Shown here piece after piece: positions 1 to 11,110 of a stretch of DNA of 64,000 bases. The position numbers and the translations under genes were made by a program. Origin of the DNA: Isoetes taiwanensis (taxonomy: Eukaryota > Streptophyta > Lycopodiopsida > Isoetales > Isoetaceae). The stretch spans positions 60,001 to 124,000 of the forward strand of contig JAJEKV010000419.1 of assembly GCA_021234155.1 (NCBI GenBank), written 5' to 3'. Positions within the stretch are counted from its first letter, which is position 1. Each line of letters begins with the position of its first letter. The notes under the pieces are model-generated. The model ran no database searches. It was not told the origin of the DNA and was given only the letters and a program-made list of their open reading frames with translations.

Positions 1-970
1 GATTTCTTGTAGTACCGAAAGAAAGCGAAAGAAGACATACATGGCCAGAATCCTTGCATTATAATAAAGATGAAGTGAAGTTGCAATGGACTTTTGAAGT
101 CATGATTAGCAATAGTTTTCGAAGCAAAGAATCGCCATTACCAATGTGGAATATTATATCCACATCATTAGTTCATAGCGTTGAGAGTCGAGGGAATAAT
201 AAGCAAGGACGTGGTCCCTGGTGTGGGCGATTTACGTGCTTTGCAATGTAAGATGAGGTCGGCAGGGCGACTAAGTGGGAAGTCTTGTTCTACTTCTGTG
301 GCCAGGAAGAAGATCAGGCTAGAATTGCCCAGTATGCAACTGAGAGCAATTTTCTTCCTAGATCATGTCAATTGACGAAAATGAAACAATTCTTTTGTTT
401 AATCTTAATATACAGATTGAATGTAATTCATAGATATTTTGTGGCACCCAGGTTGCCAACCTGACCAGTGAGGTCAGGTCAGGCCAGGCGAACCAGGATT
501 ATATTCCTGCTCGGCGCCATTTGCGTGCTGACACGTAAGCAACACAATTCTTTGAATAGGGTATTTCAAGCGTGTGAATCAGGTTTCACGGCTCTTTAAC
601 GGGCTTCATCAGAAACAGCCCATCCTGGCCGTCTACAAAGTGTGCTACTTAAATCCCGCCGCTCGTCCCACATGCTGCAGCCTTAACGCATCCAATGGAA
701 ATTCCCCCGCCCCGTTAACGTTACCATACTCGACAAGAAGAACCATGGAGAGAAAGGCGGCCGATCCTGGCCCTTTTCTATGCCTTTTATTTTCTGTATA
801 ATCCAAGCATAATCGGTCGATTTTCTCTGCCCCTTTTGCTCCGCGCCTTCAAATCGAGCTATCCAGTCCAATTCCGGACCGCCAAACAGGCCGATTCATC
901 GCCTTTTTAATTTTTGTAGCGCTGTATATGGCGATTTGGAGGTTTTCCCCTGTTTTCAAGCTTGGGTTTT
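1..970. other. Upstream region, no gene recognised
   Basis: I see no recognisable coding region here. Two overlapping open stretches in 54-375 have no motif I know. Around 445-495 the sequence is a cluster of short direct and inverted words (AGGTCAGGTCAGGCCAGG). The last 400 bases, which are richer in G+C, probably contain the promoter and 5' leader of the UPL5-like gene that starts at 1098. I could not pick a TATA box or transcription start with confidence. Confidence 0.5.
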
Positions 971-973
971 AGC

Positions 974-1060
974 ATGGGAGGTCGCAAGAAGCGGAAGATT
1001 GAGCCGGGGACGAAGGTGCGATTTGGGCTTGCTGAATTAGGTTTTGGGATTTGTTTCTAA
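974..1060 (+). CDS. Possible upstream ORF (28 codons) in the UPL5 leader
   Basis: An ATG at 974 opens a 28-codon frame that ends at TAA 1058-1060, 37 bases before the main ATG at 1098 and in a different frame from it. The peptide begins MGGRKKRKIEPG, a basic NLS-like start. It could be a regulatory uORF. Alternatively it is the first exon of a longer N-terminus, because GAAG|GTGCGA at about 1014 resembles a splice donor. Nothing in the sequence decides between these. Confidence 0.3.
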   Translation: MGGRKKRKIEPGTKVRFGLAELGFGICF

Positions 1061-1097
1061 GACGGGAGGTTTTTATTCGCGCTGCATCTGTCCGGTG

Positions 1098-4000
1098 ATG
1101 GCATCGGCCGTGGCGTCGGCTCGAGGGCATGCATGTTTATCCCGATCCGAGTCTCAAACCTCGAACCCAAGTCAAGGTTCTGGGATTATGCTAGCTCAAG
1201 CCCAAGGACAATCCATTCCGGCCGTCGGAGTTGCAATTTCGTGTGTTGCGCAGGCCGAACAGACCTCGAATTATAGGATTTTGTCAAGCAAAAGGAAGCT
1301 GGATGAAATCGACATGGGTTGTTGTGAATCTTCTTGCTCAGCAAGTACCCAGGTTCGAGCTCGCCGTGATAATGGAAACGATGGCGCCACGGTTGAATGC
1401 AGAGGACGAGAAAGACACCAGGAGGCTCAGCCCCTTGATGCAGATAACGAAATGAGAGAAGAAAGTGGGAATCTGGCATCAGAAGCTGATGTCATGTGGG
1501 AAAATGTATCAGCCCAAGAAACCCAGGCGGAGGTTCCATGGAAAGGGTCTGCAGAGTGGATCGAAAGTGTAGAGGATTCTCCAGACTTGAATATGAAAGA
1601 ATTGTTCTCTAATGATGCAATTGAAGATGATCTGCGAAATGAAGTTCCTATAGACCATGCTAGTACTGATTGTAACGTAAATTTTCTATCACATGATGAT
1701 TTAGAAGGGGTGCCTACTGAAAGAATTTGGCATCAAGAAGTGGCATCTACCTCTTCTATGATTCAGTTCTTTGTTAAGACTCTAGGTTGCGGTGGCACTA
1801 TGGTCTTCCAAGCTAATGCATCTGAAACTGTTGAGTGGTTGCAGCGGCAAATAGAAGATCGAAGTGGGTTGCCATTTTGGCAGCAGCGTTTGCTCTATTG
1901 TGGACGGCAGTTGCAGTTGGATCAAACACTTGAGCAGTCTATGGTAACAAATGATGCAACCCTTACCCTAGTAGGGCGCATGCGCAGCACACTTTTACCT
2001 CATTCTTGGCAATTGGCCAATGATATTGTGTCTACTATTAGGCATATGTGTGAAAGTGATGGAAAATACTCGTATCAAGAGAGTGTTCATGTAAGGAGTA
2101 GTGTCAGGGAGTTTCTGAAGTTGGCTACCAGTAATAAGTCGATGTCTATAGTAGATCACATGGAGATCTTTCAGCTATCAGGTGCTACTTCTGCACTTAT
2201 AATGTTATTGCATTCCCCAATACAGAGTAATAGGACTTGTGCAGCAGAATGTATTACATACTTCTTTTCATCAAATGAGGATTACTTGCCTATTGATATT
2301 CATCCTCATTGTGCGCCTGTTCTCATGGAATTTTTGAAGCTTCTTGCTCAAAGTTCCCCCAATGATAAGCTATACCCCACATGCAGGCATGCGTTGGCCC
2401 TTATGAGAGGGAGTTCATACTTTAATGAAGCTAATTCTGACACCATCATAGTTGATCTCCCCCCTTTTGTGCACGAGTTGGCCTTGAAACTCGCTTCAAC
2501 TCTTGTGTTGACTCCTGAATTGTCTGGAGACACTGTAAGGTTCAGAGAATATTATGAGGAAGCTCAAGACTTTGCAGCATTTTTTGTGTCATTCTGTAGG
2601 GCTTGGAAGCATACTAAGGCTTCTGAAGAACAGGTATCTTTTCAGGTAGATGGACTTTGTTCTTTGAAAAGAATTAAAATTGAGGAAGATGGTGTAAGTT
2701 CTCCTGAGAGTTGCACACTAAACTTAGTGACTAACAATGAGATCAGTTGTCACCAGATTGGGAGTGAAACTTGGCTTTATTCACTATTTGTTGGCCTGCT
2801 TCAGGAGATTGATAAATGTCTTCAATTAATTGGCACGATGGGAGATAAGTCTGGAGAAATTAGGTCGAGCTGGGGTGCTCCAATTCGCCTTGTGCTTAGG
2901 AGCATATATGAAGTAACATCTCTCTTTGGGGATGCCATGGAACAGCTGCTTACAGTATTGAGCAGACATCGCGGTGCACTAAATTTGCTTGTTCAACAAT
3001 CAAAATGGCAAGATGATGATTTTTGGCTGCTTCACCACAAGGGTCTTTTAGATTTTGAGTCGAAAAAGCAGCTTGTGTTGGCAATGTTACCAGAACTGCA
3101 AGATGATCATGATGGTCGCCAAGAACTTATGATTCAGAGATCACAGCTGCTCACAGATTCCTTTGAACAGCTTGCATATGCAGATTGTGATATGCTGCAG
3201 GGTGGGCTTTGTGTTGAATTTACAACAGAAGAAAGAATGCACTTTTTATTGCATGCCCAGACGACCGCCGGATGTTTTTTCCAAACTCTGGTAAGTATCT
3301 TTACTTAGTAAATTAATGGAAAAGAAATGACAGCCATAACCATGAGTTGAGCAATAATATATTCTTCAATTGTGTGTCTCTGTTATTTGATAGTCTGCTA
3401 TAAAAATTCCGAGGAACAAGGGCTAGAATACTGTTTTTGGCAAACTAGAAATAAATGGAAGATCTAGAGTAGGTAAAATGGGCAACTTCAGCGTCTTTTC
3501 TTGCTTTTGCAGACATCAGGGTGAAAATATTTCGTAAATGGATACTTCTAGTGTTGGGTGGTTTGACCTGTTCATGTGAACTGATATGCTTTAGAAGTGT
3601 GAATTACTGCTGACATTTTGCACATATATTTGTTCCAGGATCTGGTGTAAATCCTGGCCATCTTACATACTTCAAGTTTTGTGGACGGTTAGTTGCACTG
3701 GCTTTAATGCATAAAGTGCACATTGATGTCCGATTTTCTACTGCCTTCTTTAAACAGCTTGCTGGCGTTCATGTGACTTGGGAAGATTCAAAAGATGCAG
3801 ATCCAATTTTGTATCAAAGCTGTAAGAAGGTCTTAGAGATGGATCCAGGAGATATCGATTCAGATGCATTGTGCCTTACTTTTGTTTGTGAGGTTGAATA
3901 TTTAGGATCTCACAAAATTATTGAGCTTTGTCCTGGTGGGAAAGATATTTCTGTCAATAGTAGTAACCGGAAAGACTTTGTGGAATTATTGGTTAACCAG

Positions 4001-4625
4001 CGTCTAGTGACATCAGTTACAGAACAAATAAGTTCTTTCAAACAAGGCTTTTCTGACTTGCTCATTAATTTTGGAATAGAGCAGTTTCTTGGAGGCTTGG
4101 ACCTTGAAGATCTCGACCTGATCTTGTACGGTAAGGAGCATGAAATTTCTGTAGATGATTGGAAACGGCACACAGAATATCATGAGTACACTAGCATGGA
4201 CGACCATATCCAATGGTTCTGGAAGGTGAGTACCCCAGACATGCCATTCCAGTCGCAAGTTATAAAAAAATTTGTAGTAATATTTGACAATTAATCCTTG
4301 ATCTTTTTGATTTATTATAATGCTTTCTAGTTACTGACCTCTCTGCCCTATACTTTTGCAGGTAGTAGAAGAAATGTCTATTGAACGGCGCAGAAGACTT
4401 TTGTATTTTGCTACTTCAGTTGCGCACTTACCTGCAGAAGGTTTTGCAGGCCTTCAGTCCAAATTTCATATCCACAGGGGCTATGGTGAATCTCGTTGTC
4501 TACCAACTGCACATACATGCTTTTTTCAATTGATTTTGCCAACATATCCCAGCTTCAGTGTAATGCATGAATGCTTACATGCTATTACTGAAGCCCACGT
4601 AGCTGAAGGGTTTGGCTTTGCCTAG
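1098..4625 (+). CDS. UPL5: UPL5-like HECT E3 ubiquitin-protein ligase, three exons, frameshifting deletion in HECT domain
   Basis: UPL5 is a plant HECT ligase: the HECT domain takes ubiquitin from an E2 onto a cysteine and passes it to the substrate. Exon 1 (1098-3290) encodes an acidic, low-complexity N-terminus (about residues 1-215), a ubiquitin-like domain at about 221-296 beginning MIQFFVKTLG, a long middle region and the start of HECT. Exon 2 (3639-4225) and exon 3 (4362-4625) complete HECT; the catalytic Cys lies in LPTAHTCFFQL (codon 4518-4520). Introns are 3291-3638 and 4226-4361, both GT-AG. ATG 1098 is the first in-frame ATG after the stop-free leader. At about 3233 the reading frame jumps. 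After TTEE some 22 residues of the conserved N-lobe (the GPGVLREWF region) are missing. The family sequence then resumes in another frame as ALFIACPDDRRMFFPNS, up to the donor at 3291, where intron phase 1 fits exon 2. Without this correction the frame runs into intron 1 and stops at 3308. The gene is a recent pseudogene or the assembly is wrong here. Confidence 0.88.
3639..4225 (+). CDS. UPL5: UPL5-like exon 2: HECT N-lobe
   Basis: The exon follows an acceptor TTGTTCCAG at 3630-3638 and ends at AAG|GTGAGT at 4225. It is open throughout. It begins with the second and third bases of a Gly codon and reads SGVNPGHLTYFKFCGRLVAL, then ALMHKVHIDVRFSTAFFKQL. This is the HECT segment after the FFPN motif, and it continues to WFWK, the standard end of the N-lobe. 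The start phase (1) agrees with exon 1 only if the frame restored after the deletion near 3233 is used. That supports the deletion being a single late event in an otherwise good gene. Confidence 0.87.
4362..4625 (+). CDS. UPL5: UPL5-like exon 3: HECT C-lobe with catalytic cysteine
   Basis: The acceptor is TACTTTTGCAG (ending at 4361); the exon is in phase 0 with exon 2 and starts VVEEMSIERRRRLLYFATS. It holds the HECT C-lobe: an EGFAGL segment, the thioester site LPTAHTCFFQL, and the closing Phe of the C-terminal FGFA before TAG 4623-4625. The C-terminal tail is the normal length for UPL5 proteins. No defects are visible in this exon. Confidence 0.87.
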   Translation, partial: VVEEMSIERRRRLLYFATSVAHLPAEGFAGLQSKFHIHRGYGESRCLPTAHTCFFQLILPTYPSFSVMHECLHAITEAHVAEGFGFA

Positions 4626-6631
4626 TCAGAAAGCAAATACTGCCTTCAAGCATCTTTTAGAAATCAATGTACATGCTGCTTTATCGGATTACACTTTTGC
4701 ATCACCTAAGACTGAAAGTCAATTTTGTAAAGATTTGATTGAAGAGGTGTTTTGTGAGGATACATGTGAATAATGATAGCTCGAGGGCAATTATAGGTTC
4801 GATCATTATCTGATGTGATTTTTATCTTGCAAGACTGTTTAAGGCAAGATGGTGTATATATCTACCTGTGGTTTATTGGAAGTTGCAATAGACTATTTGA
4901 TCAGTCTCCACGTCTTTTGAGTTCCAGCAGTGGGAATTGAAGGTATTATGTGTTTGCAATCCAAGTACGTTTTGAAATTGTTGGTTTTTCGTTTAATGTC
5001 CTAGAGGAACATCAAAATCATGTGACATGCTTATGTGGTGATTAATTTGATTTTGTTTGTCCTTGCTAGTAGGTAGATCTGCTATAATTACGGGACTTAA
5101 GTGTTATGTATATTTTGAATGTTAAATCCCTGTTATGTATATTTTCAGTGGTAAATCAGATAGAATTTGATATGACATCTTCTTCCAGCTTCCGTGCAAC
5201 TCGCCTTTGAAAAATTAATGCCGAGAATGAGTGGTATTAGATCTATCGGGAGGGCAAATACATTGAATAACTAATTTATGCTCGTCTCCAACAAGATGTT
5301 GCATCGTTTTGTCGTCTATATTGATTTCATTACGTTTTTGTCCTTTTAAAAAACTAGTTAAAAGGACATTTGGGTACTTTGCTTAGGAATTTAGTTGGTA
5401 AGTATGGTAATCTAACCTCCACTTGTTGGTCCTAAGATTGGATTGTCGCTAGAAACCTAGCTCTTTGAGATGCAATCCATTCAAGTTAATTAAGCATTAC
5501 CTTGGAACTCACTCCTTAGTCCTTGGCACATTCCCATTTTTGAACACTTCAAAAAGATCATGCACACATGACTTTTCGTCTCTTGCTACATTGGTTCGTG
5601 GCTATGTTTTGCTTCCACCTAGATATTAATGAACATTACGATTAATTTGCTTCGGGAATTCTACAAAGATGTAAACGATTAAAGTTTGGAGGTGCTTTCA
5701 AGATATGTGCAAATAGAATAACATTCTCCATGAGGGCAATAGAGTCACGTTATCAATTTTATAACCCCAGCAAATGAATAGTAACTAGTAGTTTTAATCA
5801 TACATTGGAACCGCAGCATGTTGAAACTTCTGTGGAGAGTGCTTTTGCTCTTACGATGGGACTGCAAGAAGTGCATCTGAATAGAGTTTTCTAAATAAGC
5901 CTTACAATCTTATAAATTCTTGAATTTTGAATATATCCACAATATCCTCCTGTCTTGAAGGACTCACCTGCTTTCAAGGTAAACTTTGTACGCGTGTGAG
6001 TAGTTCATCCATGAGCGGCTCTTGTGAGTTGGTGTTGGCGCTGTCAGGTCCTAGACTTTATTGTACAGTTAGTTCTCTGCCGCGACATCCTTATCCTTTA
6101 AAGAAGTTAATGGGAGATTCTTGTCCAGTATAATCAAGTTGATACAACTGTTTTTGCAGAGATATAAAGTAAATGTATGATAGAACCAATCTTCTAGAAA
6201 ACAGAAGACTAAGGAACAATCACTTAATATTCCCGTTATATTTTTTAAGACATAGCTGAGCTTAGGTAATTTGGAGCACCATAAACGTCCCACTCGTATT
6301 TGGCAGAAGAAAGACAACCATGAATATGTGGCATTGAGCAAATGCATTCGTCATGGTTTTTTGGCATAATGACATCAACTGTATTCATCATGGTTTACTA
6401 AATGTGCTGAAACTAAAGGTGATATTGATAACAAGGCTTGAGACATGCTATGCAAATCTAGCTAGTCAAAGAACAAGTCTACTAGATTGATAGAGAAACT
6501 ATTATCATATGATGACCTTTAACTAGAAGAGATGAAATACTGCATTGGCAAGAGCATGTATGATTCATCTATGTCAGTGCAATACGACATATAAAAAAGT
6601 TAAAACTTCACCTACAGTAATTGAATAAAAG

Positions 6632-6635
<4 letters not shown>
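4626..6635. other. UPL5 3' flank and anonymous AT-rich DNA
   Basis: The first few hundred bases are likely the UPL5 3' UTR; no single poly(A) signal stands out. Beyond about 5200 the sequence is AT-rich and has no recognisable gene. A short stretch near 6290-6360 reads like a decayed coding fragment (HEYVALSKCIRHGFLA), possibly from a retrotransposon, but it is too short to assign. Confidence 0.4.

Positions 6636-6665
<30 letters not shown>
6636..6665 (+). repeat. 30-nt poly(A) tract, possible retrosequence 3' end
   Basis: Thirty A residues follow an AATAAAAG word at 6623-6630, the arrangement of a polyadenylated, reverse-transcribed 3' end. I could not recognise the upstream sequence or find a clear target-site duplication, so it may also be a simple A-run that grew by slippage. 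Confidence 0.5.
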
Positions 6666-6669
<4 letters not shown>

Positions 6670-7221
6670 GCATGTAAAATTGCTTATCTGGAAGAGTCTA
6701 GTTTAATCTCTGCTTTGTATGCACGAACGAGCCAAAACTAGTAGCAGCACGTGTAGCAATGAAAAAGTCTCGCAAAAGAATTAGTTTTGGTTCAATCCTA
6801 GTCTGGCATTGCATCCAATAAACTAGTTTCTCAACCTGAGCCTGCACTTATCTCAAACTCATAGCAAAAAATATGGTATCCCGCACTGCATTTGCTTGAA
6901 GCCCAGGGCCTTTGGAATTATTAAATTAGACATAACCAATAGACATTATTGTCCAAGTCATTAAATTCTCATGATGCATTTTTTTTGTTGAAAATTTCTA
7001 GGGCCTTGTAAAGATATCACTTACATCCATGACCAATACCAATAAGGTAAGTAAGGGATCCCGAGCATAAACTAAAATATGTAGCACGATAACAGGGGGT
7101 GCCAATGGGATTTGCTATGGATGTAAAAAAGACAATTCTTGAAACTATAGACCATATCCTCAAAACAATTTAATGGGTTGTTATATAAAAAAAACATGGA
7201 TGTAAGATAAAATATAATCCC

Positions 7222-7300
7222 ATTAGCTCACTAGTTATATTGGTCAAAGTAGTCTTATTAGGACACTGAGTTATTTTGGTAGAGGTTCGAGCCCCCGTAT
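7222..7300 (+). repeat. Possible tRNA-derived SINE remnant
   Basis: TTAGCTCACTAG near 7223 resembles a pol III A box, and GAGGTTCGAGCCCCC at about 7283-7297 resembles a B box. The spacing of roughly 55-60 bases is wider than in a simple tRNA but usual for a tRNA-derived SINE head. No cloverleaf can be drawn with confidence. The rest of 6666-8586 is AT-rich with nothing recognised. Confidence 0.35.
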
Positions 7301-8586
7301 TTCATATATAAAACCTTAGTTGAAGCCGTATAGAGACTTGATATTCCATCAAAATCTTAAGCGAACACGTATTTCATAATTCAAAATCATAGACGTCCCC
7401 AATTATGAATGACCATAAGCGAAACGAGAGGTGCCCAGAGGCTCCAAGCTCTATTCTGTTTGATCTGTTTTGTTGGAAGCATGGTCTATATCAGGCAGGA
7501 AACATTGACTTATACGAGCACCATTGGCTTTCTTCTTTTAATGCCTCCTTAGAAATCGGGTCAAAATGAGGCTATTTGACCCATCAAATTTCGGGGCAAC
7601 GGACGGGAGAGTTCCTCATGGAATATTCTGTGGGATAAGACATGATTTGATGGCCTAAAAGAATTGAAGAGCACCGAAAACAATATCTCCATAATATGCT
7701 AGACGTGACAACGCAACCTTTTTTTAATCAGAAAGAAGTCCATGGGTGGGTGTAAAGAGCATATGCGAAGCCTTAAAAGTTTCAATCAGAGTCACATTGA
7801 TATAAGCCTAGCATTTGCTAAAATGTTGTTCCAAATACGCTCTAATTTAAAAGTACCTCATACATGCAAGAAGCATAATTAACATCCAAGCCACACATGC
7901 AATTTTGCAAGAAACAATTGGTTTTGAAAATTTACAATTCTATAAGCTGGATAATAATACATGCATCAGACGTTCATAAGTGCATTTCTTATGTAGAATA
8001 CCTTACTAGTAGATAAACACACGCCATATATACTATTAATGCTTGTACACTTTGATAACAGGAGACGGGGTCACGGAAACCTCCTTATCATGCATCCAAC
8101 CAACATGCAACAAAGACAAATATTCGTAAGCTTCGAAAAAAAGATGCATATAACTCAAATACATGGCTCAGTTACATGCAAGCAATTTCTCTGCAATAAA
8201 AGACGAGCTGGAAAATTGCTTGGTCTCAAAGCATCATCCGCATCTCTATTTTTTTTCCTTTTTTTGTACACCTTTGGTTGCTGTGGTTGAATTGTAGGTA
8301 GCAAATAGAGGTTTATCTTGAAGTTGAAGTTCAAGGACAAACCATTATCAAGGATATATTACATTGTAAATCAGGTGTAGTAAACATTCACCACCATCAA
8401 ACGATGACCCAATGTTGGAAGTTGGAAAAGGCAACAGACAGTAACTATGTACAAGGTGCAAAGCAAACACTGTGCACGAGAGGCACTTTCCAAACAGATT
8501 CCACATCTTACTTGCTACAAATATTCATCTCTTCTTCTTACACCTTTTAGTTCAGCATTATCTGAAGAATCTAACGTTGAGCAATT

Positions 8587-9870
8587 TAAACAAAGTTTAA
8601 AATGAAACGCACTAATTTGCTCAAAACGCACTTCAAAAGGAATCTTTGAAAGATTCCCTAAAATCCCCCCAAAAAGGTCCCTTTTCATGGTATATTTGTG
8701 ACAAGTGTGACAATTTTAGGCATCATTTTTGAGGGGGGGTGCGAACTTAGCTTCCATTCAAAATTGTTTGACATCCCTTTTTGGCCCCCCTAGTTTGGTT
8801 TGAGAAATAGTAATATTTTCAAAAACTAAACAAAATAGACATTGAAAAAAACAGCAAGCACACTAAAGTGCCAAAAAGGTATTTTATTCAAATTTTTCAA
8901 AATCATTACAAAACTATGAACAAAACTGTAAAAAATGCAACACATTTTTACATTGCCTCATTGAAGCAAACATTTTCACATGAAAGTATGCCTCATTGAA
9001 CAAACTTACACTTTGAAGCGCAAGTTAGAGTCGAAGACGCTCGCTCTTCGTCTTATATACTTGCTCTTATTTGCTCATCTGTCTTGCTATAGACTTATGT
9101 ATACCGCGAGGACAATGCGTGGACATAACGTCTTCAAAATAAATTTCTGGGTGGTATAAATTTATACCACAATAGGTAGTGCTGTGCGGATATAACATGC
9201 TAGAGAGCTCGCATGGTATAAATTTATACCGCAAATCGACTCGAGCGGTATAAATTTATACCGCAAGAGGACTCGAGCGGTATAAATTTATACCGCGAGA
9301 GCTCTCTCGATTCACTGCGAGAGCTCCCACGGTATAAATTTATACCGTGAGAGCTCCCTCATTATACCGCGAGAGCTCTCTCGGTATAAATTTATACCGC
9401 GACAGCTCTCTCGGTATAAATTTATACCGCAGATAACCTTCAGACAATCAATTTATACACATATATGTGTATATATATATAATAATATATATACATACTT
9501 ACATATATATCCCTTATATATATATACAATTATATAAGCACCCCCCTTATATCTAGAGATTTTGGTGTCGCCGCCGCAGCCGTCCATTTTTTGAGATCAA
9601 CGGTTGAGATGAAAACATGCCAAACCACCCCAAGCACCCCCCTTGGTATAAAGATTGAGGTGTCACGATTTCAGCCATCGAAGGTGCAAGATCTACGGTT
9701 CGGATGGGGCCACCTCATGATCCCCCCTATTTGGGGCTTTTAATATGGGCCATTGGATCAATCTTACCTGTTGATTGAAAAGGTCATTAAATGCACCTCA
9801 AAAGTGGCACTAAAACTTGATCTAGCCGTTGGTAAAAATTAAATGAAATAAATAGGAAATTAAATTTTAT
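8587..9870 (+). mobile_element. Left arm of an inverted-repeat pair (candidate TIR of a giant element)
   Basis: This 1.3-kb arm recurs as an inverted copy at 54002-55655. From outside in it has: a terminus AAACAAAGTTTAAAATGAAA followed by CGCACT and GGAATCTTTGAAAGATTCCC; a long AT-rich stretch; an array of GGTATAAATTTATACC palindromes (9153-9428); AT dinucleotide runs; and a conserved block (9500-9870) starting CCCTTATATATATATACAAT and containing TATAAGCACCCCCC, TCAACGGTTGAGATGA, AGATCTACGGTTCGGATGGG and TTTGGGGCTTTTAATATGGG. The order is mirrored in the right arm. No transposase is visible. I see no clear target-site duplication, so the exact edge is uncertain by tens of bases. Confidence 0.6.
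9153..9428. repeat. Array of seven perfect 16-bp palindromes GGTATAAATTTATACC
   Basis: Full copies start at 9153, 9215, 9247, 9279, 9331, 9383 and 9413, with a half copy at 9361. Many are extended to GCGGTATAAATTTATACCGC and are separated by GAGAGCTCTCTC or GAGGACTCGAGC spacers, which are themselves near-palindromic. Spacing is 62, 32, 32, 52, 52 and 30 bases. The copies sit just outside the conserved inner block of the left arm. Subterminal motif clusters of this kind are typical transposase binding sites in TIR elements, but that role is inferred here. Confidence 0.85.
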
Positions 9871-10939
9871 TGAAAGTGCAAGATGACAAATGGGCTAAAT
9901 ATTAAATGCTATATGAGGTGGCAGCAAAATTAATGGCTTTTTGCGATGTGAATGCGTCCGCCAGAGCTATCCTATTCGGAACCACAGTTTTGATTCATGT
10001 TTTGCCATTTCATTTGCATTGTTTCGTTCCATTCTCAGGCAGCCATGGTGGAACTGCTAGAGCGGCGCTATGCAGAGTCCTACGGTTTATCTCTATTACT
10101 TTCCGCATTCTTTATCTGCCGCCAAGTCTTCTTGATATATCTTGTGTTTTTGCAGATTTACATAGCTTTTTTCCATGTATAGCAAAGAGACAGATCCTAG
10201 ATTCTGTGATGGCGCCTCATTTCATTTTGGAGCTCGAGATGCAGAAGTCTATGATGCCCATTCCATAAAATGGCATTTGCAAGGTCAGTTCTTTGGTTTC
10301 TTGTTCAAACAATGACTGCCTGCTGGATTTGCGGTTATCTTATGAAATGAGTGTTACGTGGTGATTTGGAAAGTACATCAAAAGATCTTCGAAAATAAGA
10401 ATCTAGAAAAGAGGCATGAAAAGTGTGGCCAAAAGGGCTATTGCCAAAGGCAGAGGTCTTCTCGCATGCCGGAGTTGGAGCGCCAGGAAGCTCGCATTTT
10501 GAATTCTTCCAAAATATTTTAGCACCGGTTCAAACAGGGTTTTTGAAAGTTTGATTATTTGCAGAAAGTCCTTCCGGTCTACAAGCTTATGTACGTTATG
10601 GCTTACTTACCGCATCCTTTATCTGCATCCAAATAAATGACGGCTATGATCTTCTGATATATGTTATGTTTTTGCAGATCCAAGAGCTTTCTTCATATCC
10701 AGCTAAGAGAAAGATCCTGGGATAACTGAGTTTGTTGTCGGCCTTGCTCTGTGAATCCTGACATTAGGTAGAAGACTCCCCAAATATCTACATAGGTTGC
10801 CATTTAAACGTTATTTTTTTTCTTCAGGAGTTCTCTCTGTGCGTTCAATGGAGCTTACTGCTTTGTAGGACTGGCAACAGCATCAGGCAAATATCTTACC
10901 ATTTCTCTACCGTTGTTTATCCCTTTGTCGCTTTCTATA
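9871..10939. other. Anonymous region with a diverged internal duplication
   Basis: No gene is recognised. Sequence around 10100-10200 (CCGCATTCTTTATCTGCCGC ... TGTTTTTGCAGATTTACATAG ... GAAGAGACAGATCCTAG-like) is repeated in diverged form at about 10610-10720 (CCGCATCCTTTATCTGCATC ... TGTTTTTGCAGATCCAAGAG). Both copies contain a TTTTTGCAG acceptor-like site, so they could be decayed intron-exon junctions of a gene fragment. The open frame at 9906-10268 has no known motif. Confidence 0.35.
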
Positions 10940-11110
10940 ATCAAGAACCTTGAAGAAGCAGACGTTACCGTTCCGGCAGTGAAGGTGTTCCGTGCTGACA
11001 CAGCATTTGATTCACATGGAAACCTTATTGCAGTAGGGGGAAGGGTGCTTGGGGTGACAGCGTTAGGAAGAAACGTTTCAGAAGCTCAGAAAGAAAACTC
11101 TGACGAAAAT
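10940..11110 (+). pseudogene. Fragment of phosphoribosylamine-glycine ligase (GARS)
   Basis: The frame reads IIKNLEEADVTVPAVKVFRA, then DTAFDSHGNLIAVGGRVLGV and TALGRNVSEAQK, which is the C-terminal part of plant GARS (purD family), the second step of purine synthesis. The GNL(I/V)AxGGRVLGVTA core is intact. In functional enzymes VFHAGT precedes this block; here it is VFRADT. The usual C-terminus (DIGWRA region) is not found: the frame diverges after about 11085 and stops at 11137. Nothing of the ATP-grasp core is present nearby. It is therefore an isolated fragment of about 50 codons, probably captured or left by decay. Family identity is fairly secure. Confidence 0.75.

Noticed and set aside
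6290-6360. Copia-type RNase H fragment (EYVALS)
   Set aside because: Only about six residues fit; no neighbouring integrase or RT motif or LTR.
8587-8660. CACTA-superfamily terminus (CACTA occurs at 8610)
   Set aside because: CACTA is not at the end of the repeat, is CACTT in the right arm, and no 3-bp target duplication is visible.
9153-9428. CRISPR-like array of short repeats and spacers
   Set aside because: Plant nuclear context, no cas genes, spacers are themselves repetitive and palindromic; fits subterminal repeats of a TIR element.
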